Assembly: GCA_016708345.1 (NCBI GenBank) | Contig: JADJFX010000020.1 | Location: 14,101-78,100, forward strand | From: Candidatus Rhodoferax bjergmarkensis | GTDB lineage: Bacteria; Pseudomonadota; Gammaproteobacteria; Burkholderiales; Burkholderiaceae_C | Direction: 5' to 3' | DNA: 64,000 bases | Shown: positions 49,081 to 57,295 of the stretch, one piece after another | Layout of the letters: the number at the start of each line of letters is the position of its first letter | Numbering within the stretch: position 1 is the stretch's first letter | Made by a program: the position numbers and the translations under genes | Notes under the pieces: generated by a model | Databases searched by the model: none | What the model was told of the DNA's origin: nothing | The model's input: the letters and a program-made list of their open reading frames with translations, nothing else

Positions 49081-50403
49081 TTAATTGACTCCTTCGGTAG
49101 CGCTTTGCTCTTCTTGGCCCGACTCTGTGGTGGTATCCGCAGCGACGGCAGTACGCACTTTTTGCGCGGTATTTTGTTTACCAGCGCCCAAAAGGGCCGA
49201 ACCTATGAAGCCACCGTCGGAAGGCGGCGGAGCAATAATGACCGTGATCTTGTCTGACAGCTTGTCAGCCATGGTTTTCTGGATCAAAAGCGGGTTTTTT
49301 GAGATCAACGCACCGTCGCGCGCCAACTGCTCGCTGGTGATTTTTCCGATACGATCTTGGCGGTAGGCCTCGGCATCGGCAAGATTCTTGCGGGAGTCCG
49401 CCTCACCGGAAGCTTCAATGCGACGTGCCTGCGCGGTACCCTCGGCGGTCTTGATGCGCGAGATCTTCTCCGCCTCGGCTTCGAGCGAGCGCTGCTCGAT
49501 TTGCTTTTGCTTGAACGGAAGCACATGTTTCATGGCTTCAGCCTGAGCCTTGGCCGCAATGATCTGTTCCTCCGCAGCCGCCTGAGCCGAGGTTTCGCGA
49601 CGCACTTTGTCAGCCTGGGCTTCAAGCTCTGTTTGCCTGACTTGCTTTTCCTTCAATTCCAGCGTGTAACGCATTTTCTCGGTGGCCAGTTCCTCGGACA
49701 ACAAATGTTCCATGCCTGCCTTGTAGTCTGGCGGCAGGTCGACCTTGCCCATCGTCACAGCCTCCAGCTTGATACCGTCCTTGGCAAGGCGGGGCTTCAG
49801 TTCTGCCTCAATCAGTTGCTGGATCTCAGCGCGTTTGCTGGAAAAGATCTCCCGCACGGTGTAACGAGCCAGGGTTTTGTACAACACGCCCTGCACCACG
49901 GGTTCGACGATTTCGCGGTTGATGTCTTCAGGAAGATCCCGCGCCATGGCGGCGATCTTGCTGGCGTCCAGCGCGTAGCGTACGGAAATGTCCACGCCGA
50001 CGGACAGACCTTCTACCGACTGAAAGGGGGCAGGGCCGCTGGCACTGGCGTTGGCAGTGGGGCGGTAGACCTGGTCGCGCAGAGAGAATCGGCGCACTTC
50101 GTGTAAGCCGGGAATCACCAGCACAGCGCCATCACGCACTTCAGTGGATGAGCCGGTGAGCTGATTCAGCCGCATGCCCATTTCGCCGCGACCAATGCTT
50201 TGCATCGGGGGATGGACAAAAAGGGTATAACCGCCAGCTGCCAGCAAGCCCAGAGCAATGACGCTGGCGCGCCCGGGCATAAGTGCAGCGGTGCTGCGGG
50301 ACATGGCCCCCATCCGGTTGGCGGAGTAGTTTGTTACTCTGCGGAATTGGGTGCGAATGGCCCGGGCAACGGAATGAATGGTGGTATTGAAACGGTCTGA
50401 CAT
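49081..50403 (-). CDS. SPFH/Band 7 (prohibitin-like) membrane protein
   Basis: 440 residues from ATG 50403 with AGGAAG upstream. One membrane segment (ASVIALGLLAAGGYTLFV, about 47-64), an SPFH domain (GEMGMRLNQLTG to about 260) and a long Glu/Ala/Lys-rich coiled coil (about 230-370). SPFH proteins form ring-like scaffolds in membrane microdomains and guard proteases or stress complexes. It pairs with the SH3-domain exported protein and is divergent from a response regulator gene. Confidence 0.85.
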   Translation of the reverse strand: MSDRFNTTIHSVARAIRTQFRRVTNYSANRMGAMSRSTAALMPGRASVIALGLLAAGGYTLFVHPPMQSIGRGEMGMRLNQLTGSSTEVRDGAVLVIPGLHEVRRFSLRDQVYRPTANASASGPAPFQSVEGLSVGVDISVRYALDASKIAAMARDLPEDINREIVEPVVQGVLYKTLARYTVREIFSSKRAEIQQLIEAELKPRLAKDGIKLEAVTMGKVDLPPDYKAGMEHLLSEELATEKMRYTLELKEKQVRQTELEAQADKVRRETSAQAAAEEQIIAAKAQAEAMKHVLPFKQKQIEQRSLEAEAEKISRIKTAEGTAQARRIEASGEADSRKNLADAEAYRQDRIGKITSEQLARDGALISKNPLLIQKTMADKLSDKITVIIAPPPSDGGFIGSALLGAGKQNTAQKVRTAVAADTTTESGQEEQSATEGVN

Positions 50404-50600
50404 GGCATCTTCCTGGTTGGTGGTTGGGGATGGGTTCAATCGTGCGCCTGTACCCCACGAGCAAACAATGCCGCCACCGGGAGAGACCATTCACCGGGTG
50501 TGAAGAAACACTCACACCCATCAAATTGCCGCGCGGGTCTGGTCGGGGGATACTAGGAACCCATCGCAGTCGATGCGCACCAAAAGCCAAAAGGAAAGCC

Positions 50601-51314
50601 ATGTTCAAGGTCGCCGTCATCGAAGATGACATTCCCACCAGTCAGCAACTCACTGCCTGGATTCAGGGTGCGCGCACAGGCATCCAAGTTGACAATTGGT
50701 TCACACGAGACGATGCCGAAGCGGCGATAGCCCGTGAAACCTACGACGTTGTGGTGCTGGACATCGAATTGGGGCGCGAGCGCAATGCAGGCATTGCAAT
50801 CATCAATGCCATCAACAAGAGTCGTAACGGTACACCGGTGCTGGTCGTGTCAGCGATGCCCGCCGCCATTTACCGCAGCATCATGAAAGCGTTGGACGCA
50901 TGGGACTATTTGCAGAAAACCACTTTTGAAGAGAGCGATTTTGTCGACACGTTTCTGGAAATTTTGCGCGCAGCCAAGGCGCGCGACCCGACGCCAACGG
51001 CAGCCCCGGCAGATGATGAATTGTCCATCGACCCGCTGCGCCAACGCAGCGCACTGTGGCGGGGCAAACGCATCAACTTGCCCCTGACCGCACAGCGCAT
51101 TTTGGCGGCGTTGTATCAAAAAAGAGGTCAGGTTGTCACTTATGACGAGCTGTTTGACGTGGTCAAAAGCGGGCGCAACCGGGACAACATTCGAAAGCAC
51201 ATCAGCACCATACGCGAAGCCTTCAGAGAGCTGGATCATCAATTTGATCGCATCGAAAACGTTCCCATGCGCGGCTTTCGCTGGTCCGACGACTTGACCC
51301 CGGTGCGCAAGTGA
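50601..51314 (+). CDS. Response regulator with C-terminal winged helix
   Basis: 237 residues from ATG 50601 with AAGGAAAG ahead. The receiver has acidic VIEDD (about 6-10), phospho-acceptor VVLDIELGRE (Asp about 54), VSAMPA and the lysine in DYLQKTT. The C-terminal domain (LPLTAQRILAALYQKRGQVV, then DNIRKHISTIREAF) is an OmpR-like winged helix. The receiver is somewhat atypical. Coupled to the histidine kinase by a 4-bp overlap. The divergent SPFH operon is a natural target. Confidence 0.85.
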   Translation: MFKVAVIEDDIPTSQQLTAWIQGARTGIQVDNWFTRDDAEAAIARETYDVVVLDIELGRERNAGIAIINAINKSRNGTPVLVVSAMPAAIYRSIMKALDAWDYLQKTTFEESDFVDTFLEILRAAKARDPTPTAAPADDELSIDPLRQRSALWRGKRINLPLTAQRILAALYQKRGQVVTYDELFDVVKSGRNRDNIRKHISTIREAFRELDHQFDRIENVPMRGFRWSDDLTPVRK

Positions 51315-53434
51315 GCAGTTCAGTGAAAACATCCTTGGATGCCTCACTGGCCTGGCTGGCGTCATTTAAGCTGCGGGTGCTGTTTCGCACCGCATTTTTC
51401 CTGCTGGCATTGGCAACCCTAGTGATGGCTGTCTACGTGTTGCAAGAGGAGAAACAGCGCAGCTACGACAACTATCAGCAAAGCTTTGCCAAGACCAAGG
51501 AACAAGTCGTGGCGCAATTGCGCCATCCAACGGGCCAGTTGGCCCTGCTTAACCCGTCGGACGCAACTGCCGCAAAGACGCCGCTGCATCCCGTACTGCT
51601 TCCGTTTTCTGCCATCGACTTTGACGATCAGACCAAGGTGCGAAATGCAGTGGAGATGACCGGCTGCCTAGTGCAATACCCGCACCATGGAAGCTTGTGT
51701 GTGGCCATTGGCAGCAACCCTTGGGCCGGAGGGTTTATCTACGCAGCAGGCACCTTTGCCAGCACTGCATTGGTACCCCATGCGATCAGCGACAAATACC
51801 TTGACACAGCCCACCGCTTACGCGTGGAAGTAAAGATGCGCGGCCAAACCTACCGCTGGATCGCACCCTTTGAGCCTTTAACCGGCACTGGCAACCCACA
51901 GCGCGAGGGTATACGTGGGCGCTTCACCGGCTACGTGGAACTCGCTGGCCGCGACTATGCCTACGCGCGCACGGTGCGCGATTTCCGTGGCTGGGTATGG
52001 CAGGGTGCCACTTGCATTCATCGGGCAGCCTCAAGTGACAGTGCGCCAGATGAAGACTGTGAGAAAAAATCATTTTTCTCACTGCGCCTGCCGGTGGAGG
52101 TGTTGCGTGATGCCTTGTTCCAACGGGAGAAGCCAGTCTGGCCACCAACCGATTTGCGTGACATGCAGGTGCGAGTGGAGGTACTCCCTCCGGGCGAAGG
52201 CGCAGCACTGTTTGACAGCAACGCCGAAGGGGCGGTCGCGCCATTTTCTCTGGGTGATTTGCGTGCCCATTTGCTACCGGGCGAGACGCTGCGCATCCGC
52301 AAGACTGACGAGCCCAATGGTGCCGACCTTGTACGTCTGAGTGGCAGCGAGGCCGCAGCTTCAGAATCCTCACCACTGCTGACACGTCTGATCCGGCGCC
52401 TGCCGGTCGAAAGTTATGACACGCCTATTGAACTAACCCAAGAAGTCGCCACCCCCATGGGCTATTACACCGTCGACCTCAAAGGGGATGCACGCAGCGT
52501 CAACAAGAGTCTGAGCGCGGTGGCAACGCGCTTGTCCTGGTTTGTCACCGCCATGCTGTTGGCGATCGCGCTGGCATGGCTGGTCATCGAAATCGGCATC
52601 ATCCGGCGCATTGCCCGCCTGACGCAACACTCCATCAAATTGTCAAAAACCGTCAGAACCACTGCTGGTCTGGGGCAGTTTGATCTTGCAGATCTGCGCG
52701 GCAGCGATGAGCTTGGCATCCTAGCCAACTGCCTTAATGATCTGCTGCGTCGCGTGAAGGAGGATGCCGACCGCGAGCAAATCCGTGCAGAGCAGGAAAA
52801 GGATATGTGGCATGCCGTGGGGCATGAAATCATGTCGCCGTTGCAATCGCTGATGATGCTGCACCACACTGAAAACGACCCCAGCTTGCGCTACATCCAC
52901 CGCATGCAACAGGCCGTGCGCATCCTGTACGGCAGTGCCAGCCCAAGCGAAGCGTTTCAATCCACCACGCTGGAAGTACAGACGGTAGAGATCAACGGCT
53001 TCTTGTGCAACATTGCGGCTAACTCTGCCAGCGTTGGCCTCAATGCGGTTCATTACGCAGAAGCGCCTGGAGCCATCCCCGTACGCGCTGAGGAATATGC
53101 GCTGGAAGACGTCGTCACACACGTGTTACGCAACGCGGAGCGCTACCGCACGCCCAGCAGTGCCATCACGCTCTCACTGCACACCTCGGAAACTGACGCC
53201 ACGGTGACCATCCATAACACGGGACCTCACATTGCTGCTGATCTGATTGACCAAGTTTTTGAGTATGGTGTGTCAGGCCAAAGTGAATTCGCTGCAAACG
53301 GGAGCCGTGGTCAAGGCCTATTTGTAGCCAGGACCTACATGGCCAAAATGGGCGGCACCATTAGCGTCCGCAACGAAGCGGACGGTGTCAGCGTAATACT
53401 GGTTCTGCAGCGTGTTGGTGGCAAATCAGGATGA
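51311..53434 (+). CDS. Sensor histidine kinase
   Basis: 707 residues from a GTG overlapping the regulator stop. TM1 at about 24-46, a large periplasmic domain of about 370 residues with VEMTGCLVQYPHHGSLCVAI (a cysteine pair), TM2 at about 413-435 (WFVTAMLLAIALAWLVIEIG), then HAMP-like linker, phospho-acceptor HAVGHEIMSPLQSL, N box VVTHVLRNAERYR and G box GSRGQGLFVARTYM. Signal unknown. Confidence 0.88.
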   Translation: MSSSVKTSLDASLAWLASFKLRVLFRTAFFLLALATLVMAVYVLQEEKQRSYDNYQQSFAKTKEQVVAQLRHPTGQLALLNPSDATAAKTPLHPVLLPFSAIDFDDQTKVRNAVEMTGCLVQYPHHGSLCVAIGSNPWAGGFIYAAGTFASTALVPHAISDKYLDTAHRLRVEVKMRGQTYRWIAPFEPLTGTGNPQREGIRGRFTGYVELAGRDYAYARTVRDFRGWVWQGATCIHRAASSDSAPDEDCEKKSFFSLRLPVEVLRDALFQREKPVWPPTDLRDMQVRVEVLPPGEGAALFDSNAEGAVAPFSLGDLRAHLLPGETLRIRKTDEPNGADLVRLSGSEAAASESSPLLTRLIRRLPVESYDTPIELTQEVATPMGYYTVDLKGDARSVNKSLSAVATRLSWFVTAMLLAIALAWLVIEIGIIRRIARLTQHSIKLSKTVRTTAGLGQFDLADLRGSDELGILANCLNDLLRRVKEDADREQIRAEQEKDMWHAVGHEIMSPLQSLMMLHHTENDPSLRYIHRMQQAVRILYGSASPSEAFQSTTLEVQTVEINGFLCNIAANSASVGLNAVHYAEAPGAIPVRAEEYALEDVVTHVLRNAERYRTPSSAITLSLHTSETDATVTIHNTGPHIAADLIDQVFEYGVSGQSEFAANGSRGQGLFVARTYMAKMGGTISVRNEADGVSVILVLQRVGGKSG

Positions 53435-53576
53435 CGCTGTGCAAATTGAGAAAATGACAATTTAATCGCGGTGGGCGGTGTTGTTGCGAGGATGCTCCAG
53501 CGGAGAGTGCAGCAATCCGCGGGATGTCGGCGAAAGTAAATTTTGGCTTTCCGCGTTTTTTGTGACGCCCAAGGCT

Positions 53577-53772
53577 CAACAACATCGCCCTGCAAGACCA
53601 CAAGGCTGTCAAAAGAGTCACCCAACCGATGCTCGGATTCAAGTCGTTTTGGAGTGCTCGAATCCTCATTGGAGGCATCGAGACTATGCACATGATCAAG
53701 AAGGGGCAGATGGACTGTCCCGCTGGATCAACCATGTCCGCAGCACAGCAGTTCTACAGCCTTGCTGTTTGA
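53577..53772 (+). pseudogene. IS6-family transposase C-terminal fragment
   Basis: Encodes NNIALQDHKAVKRVT, MLGFKSFWSARILIGGIE and MHMIKKGQMDCPAGSTMSA then FYSLAV-stop, the conserved C-terminus of IS6/IS26-like transposases including the last catalytic region (QDH-K/R). The upstream two thirds are missing. Confidence 0.75.
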
Positions 53773-53923
53773 TCACCGGGCTGGAAATCCAACTTCTTTC
53801 GGCCAGACTCCACTATCGCGACAAAATCCACCTGCTGGCACACCATTTAGAGTCGGAGTCGGACGAGTGTGTTCACTGGAAATGAACCATGCCCTCATTA
53901 GAAAAGCCGACGGGCGGGGACGG

Positions 53924-54361
53924 TTAGTCTTTGTAGGCTAATAAGACGTCAAGCGCTTCTTCCACGGTTTCATGAAAACTAACCACGATGGAAAATCCAA
54001 GCGCCATCGCTGCCTTGGCTAAAAGTTTGATGGTTATCCCTTCCAGCAAGTTTTTGGTGTTAACAATTGTCACCCAATAACTCCCTTCGTATTTCGAGTA
54101 AAACTTGGGCAGAAACTGGGTTAGCAACCACACTCGGCTGATTAAGGTGGTCGACTTCATATCTCCAATATTGATCAGCAGTTTCTTATACGCGTACTCG
54201 TCCATCGAGTGCAGGATGGCGTTAAAAATTCCCTTGAACTTCTCGTTCGACACATCCCCTGTCGAATACAGAAGCCGATATTGTTCCTCATGAAAAATCT
54301 TCAGATTGCTCACATCACTTTCGTATAACAGCTCGACTGGTTCTTTCGGTTGCATAGTCAT
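53924..54361 (-). CDS. Hypothetical protein, possibly STAS-like
   Basis: 145 residues. Alternating strands and helices (KKLLINIGDMKSTTLISRVW, GSYWVTIVNTKNLLEGITIK, GFSIVVSFHETVEEALDVLL) are reminiscent of the SpoIIAA/STAS fold with its central helix bundle, but no diagnostic motif is seen. It is A/T-richer than its neighbours, which suggests a separate origin. Clear start at 54361; no operon partner. Confidence 0.5.
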   Translation of the reverse strand: MTMQPKEPVELLYESDVSNLKIFHEEQYRLLYSTGDVSNEKFKGIFNAILHSMDEYAYKKLLINIGDMKSTTLISRVWLLTQFLPKFYSKYEGSYWVTIVNTKNLLEGITIKLLAKAAMALGFSIVVSFHETVEEALDVLLAYKD

Positions 54362-54459
54362 TTCCGTCGCTCAAGTTAAAAAACAGCTTAAACGGATAGG
54401 CCGTTCAACCGCACTCGAGCCGCAGTATCGCACCTTGGAACAGGCCATTGCTCACGCCA

Positions 54460-54494
54460 GTGTTACCCGAAAACGACTCTTTTTGAACCACGCC
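54460..54494. repeat. 35-bp dispersed repeat, copy 2
   Basis: 31 of 35 bases match 9747-9781 in the same orientation. It lies in the 238-bp gap between the hypothetical gene at 53924 and transposase debris. Confidence 0.6.
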
Positions 54495-54717
54495 GTTTTC
54501 ATCGCGAGTCGGGGTAATGTTGATGCAAAACCTTGCATTACAACTCGACTCGGTGACTGACTGATGACTGGTTCAAACGGTGCCCTTCAAGAGGATTCTA
54601 GTGTTCACTATTGCAGCTATCGTTCGGCCCTAGCGCACGGGTCGGTGCTTGTGCGGACTCTGGTTGTGTTGTGATTGAAACCAGATTCCAGCAAGATGGC
54701 TCATTGCTGGCCGGTGC

Positions 54718-54998
54718 CGGATTGAATGCCGCGCAGTTCGCACAGATGCACGCAAGCCTCGACTTGCCACTGTGAAGTGCTGTCCACACAGGTGATGTGT
54801 AGACCCCTTTCATACCGTCTTCATCGTCTTGGTGAACGCTGTCAATTCGAACAAAGCCAGCCCTGCCATCGGGGCGCGGTGCCTTGCGCACGCCGATGCA
54901 ATTGCACACCGGATGGGTCTCGTGGTAAATCTTACTCGCAGGTACTGGTAAGGCGCGCTTTTGCGCAGGTAGTACAGGTGCGAAGAAGACAGCTTGGC
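54718..54998 (-). pseudogene. Integrase-core transposase fragment, several frameshifts
   Basis: Three frames in turn carry SSSHLYYLRKSAPYQYLRVR, then VRKAPRPDGRAGFVRIDSVH with the catalytic aspartate, then ITCVDSTSQWQVEACV. Joined, they read as the DDE core of an integrase-type transposase. It ends at about 55000, where an ISL3 fragment on the other strand begins. Confidence 0.65.
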
Positions 54999-55000
54999 AC

Positions 55001-55450
55001 GCCCGAGCCGTGCATGCGCTTGGTCTGGCACTGGGAGGTGAGGCCGCTGCTCGACTGGCCACCGAACTGGGTTTGGCCACCAGCGCCGACACCGTGCTGC
55101 GGGAGTTGCGCCGATCGGCTGCAACCCAAAGCAAACGTGCTCCCCGGGTCGTTGGCATTGACGATTGGGCGATCGCGCGGGGGCACCACTACGGGACAAT
55201 CATCGTCGACGTGGAGCAGCGCAAGCCGATCGAGGTGTTCTCCGGCCGGGAAGCGACCACCGTGGCGGCTTGGTTGCGCGAGCACCCGTCCATTGGCCTT
55301 GTCGCCAGGGACCGGGCCGGCGCCTACTCCGAGGCGGTCGACCTCGCACTGCCGGCGGCCACACAGGTATCGGACCGTTGGCACCTGCTGTGCAACCTTC
55401 GCGAAAACGTCGAGAGGATGCTGCAGCGGCTGGGGCCACAAATGCGCTAA
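55001..55450 (+). pseudogene. ISL3-family transposase, central fragment
   Basis: Encodes APRVVGIDDWAIARGHHYGT with the first catalytic Asp, IGLVARDRAGAYSEAV and QVSDRWHLLCNLRENVER, the typical ISL3 core. N-terminal zinc finger and C-terminal catalytic region are missing; a stop follows at 55448-55450. Confidence 0.85.
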
Positions 55451-55644
55451 GCTGCCCAACAAGTCGTGATCGGCGAGCAGACACTGGGGCGCTAGGGATT
55501 GCCACGAGGCGCCGGCCTTCAGCCGTGGCAGCGTCTGAGCGATGATCGACGGGACGTGCGACTGGCACTATACGAGAAGGTAATGGCGCTGCATGCCCAG
55601 GTCCACGTATGCCGCAAACCATTTTTGAAAAATGTCCAACCCTC

Positions 55645-56670
55645 TCACCATGGAAGTTGCCCTTTCAGTTCATCCAGTGCGAGCTGGATTCGGTCATCGG
55701 CGTTCTCTTGCAGGCTGAGCATCAGGGATAAAGGGTCCACCGTAATCGCGTCTTGCACCAACGCCGGGCTGTAACTCCAGACCTGCCATTCCTGTGCGCC
55801 CGCTTCAGGCACAGGCAACTCTTGAACGCCGGCATCCATCGCAGCCTTCCATTCGGCAGCGGTCATCGCATACACCGGCCATTTCGGCTCGGTCAGCATG
55901 GAATAGCGCGCGAGCGCGCTCAGACCCGCGATGCGGCTGGGCCGATGTGCGACGAGCCCATGGGCTTTCACCCAGACCGTACGCCTGACCGGCGTTCGCA
56001 GTGCGGGCTTCGCACGCTCCCAGGTCTGCTCCGGTGGGAGTTCCATTCGCAGCCAGCGCGAGCGGCCAACCGTATAGGCCGTTGCCAGCCCGGCCGCAGT
56101 CAGCTCCTTGACCGCACGCGAAAGTGTCATGGGCGTGTAGCCCAATGCGGTTGCAACTTTGGAAGGCTGCCAATCGGGTTGCCACGGTTGGCGAAGCAAG
56201 GCCGTAATCAGCATGGCCTGTGCAGATGGGCTCAGCGCCGCTTGGGTGGCAGGCGCGCGCTGTCGGAAATACTCACGCAGGTCCAGTCCCAAGTCCGGCA
56301 GATAGAGTTGATTGCCCGGCACGATGAACGGGACCTTTTGCTCTATCAAGCGCCGACGGTCATAGGATGCTAGGGCGTCTGTGACATAGACCACCGGTTG
56401 ACCGGCCAAGGTCGTGACCTTGGCCAGCCAAGTCCGGACTTCGCTGAGGGACTGCTTGGTCGCACCGCGCCCCATCGCCAAGACGACGGGGTGCCCCAGC
56501 AGTTCCAGCTCGCTGAACTGGAAGGCGTCGCGCAGGAAATACGGCAGTTCGTCTGCACGTGCCCACGGTCTCACGCTGGGCGTGCCAATGCCCAGAACCT
56601 CTTGGAGGTAGTGCAGAACGGCGGTAGCGAGGGTTGACAAGGCTGATCCTAAATAACTTTGTTTTCGCAT
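55645..56670 (-). CDS. AbiEi-like winged-helix protein (antitoxin/regulator candidate)
   Basis: 341 residues from ATG 56670. A nuclease-fold-like N-terminal half (HPVVLAMGRGATKQSLSEVR, QPVVYVTDALASYDRRRLIE, VPFIVPGNQLYLPDLG) precedes a MarR-type winged helix (WQPSKVATALGYTPMTLSRA, VKELTAAGLA) and a C-terminal part resembling AbiEi-like antitoxins. Such proteins usually precede an AbiEii nucleotidyltransferase; the one in this window is 3 kb away with a different partner. The start overlaps a palindrome, implying autoregulation. Confidence 0.55.
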   Translation of the reverse strand: MRKQSYLGSALSTLATAVLHYLQEVLGIGTPSVRPWARADELPYFLRDAFQFSELELLGHPVVLAMGRGATKQSLSEVRTWLAKVTTLAGQPVVYVTDALASYDRRRLIEQKVPFIVPGNQLYLPDLGLDLREYFRQRAPATQAALSPSAQAMLITALLRQPWQPDWQPSKVATALGYTPMTLSRAVKELTAAGLATAYTVGRSRWLRMELPPEQTWERAKPALRTPVRRTVWVKAHGLVAHRPSRIAGLSALARYSMLTEPKWPVYAMTAAEWKAAMDAGVQELPVPEAGAQEWQVWSYSPALVQDAITVDPLSLMLSLQENADDRIQLALDELKGQLPW

Positions 56671-56691
56671 GATAACATGCTTCCTGTTATC
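56671..56691. promoter_or_regulatory. Inverted repeat over the ribosome site of the 56670 gene
   Basis: GATAAC-atgcttcct-GTTATC, perfect 6-bp arms directly before the start codon; the GGAAG ribosome site is in the spacer on the coding strand. Confidence 0.55.
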
Positions 56692-56801
56692 GTGCAAACT
56701 TGCGTTACCATCGCGCTACTCACCAAATACGGCGTGTAACACCTGCCATCTGGATCAGTGGCCATGCGGAATCCACCGCCAAGGCGACAATCTTGACCTT
56801 G

Positions 56802-57266
56802 CTATTGGCAGGCGGATACGCGCCACTGGACACCAGCGCATAACAAGGACACGGTCTTGTCATTGAGACGAATGATTTTTCCGGTGCGTTGGTTTTGGTC
56901 GCGGTCAACAAAACCAACCACATCACCAATGCCGACTTCGTTGCGCCCCAGCCCTTGTGCTTTGTTTTCGCGGATTTGCACGTCGCTGCCGTCTAGGTTG
57001 ATGGCGGCGTAAGAAATCAGCCATTTCCTGGCGTCAGCCAGGTCCACCACCACGGCTTGTTTTCTGCGCAGTTCGAGGAGCCTGCCTTTCCTGAGTGCAT
57101 TGGCCTGGGGATCGAAGTACTGCACTTCCTGTCCAACCTTTAAGCGAACCTGTACCGATTGCATCCAGCGCGGCTCATCCAAGACCCGATCAATGGCTGC
57201 GCGCATACGGAAAAGGTCAAACGCAGATGCGTTGTTAAGTGATTTGATAATGTCAGAAAAGTTCAT
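56802..57266 (-). CDS. Hypothetical protein downstream of the recombinase
   Basis: 154 residues. An N-terminal helix pair (SAFDLFRMRAAIDRVLDEPR) is followed by small beta-barrel-like parts: VGQEVQYFDPQANALRKGRL and VGIGDVVGFVDRDQNQRTGK, reminiscent of KOW/Tudor-type repeats. No function known. It starts 29 bp after the recombinase gene, same strand, and may be its partner. Confidence 0.6.
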   Translation of the reverse strand: MNFSDIIKSLNNASAFDLFRMRAAIDRVLDEPRWMQSVQVRLKVGQEVQYFDPQANALRKGRLLELRRKQAVVVDLADARKWLISYAAINLDGSDVQIRENKAQGLGRNEVGIGDVVGFVDRDQNQRTGKIIRLNDKTVSLLCAGVQWRVSACQ

Positions 57267-57295
57267 CTTGTAATTCCCACGCAGTTGTCTGCTGT

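Noticed and set aside
54306..54560. 84-codon frame opposite and after the gene at 53924
   Set aside because: It overlaps the dispersed repeat and has no start signal or motif.
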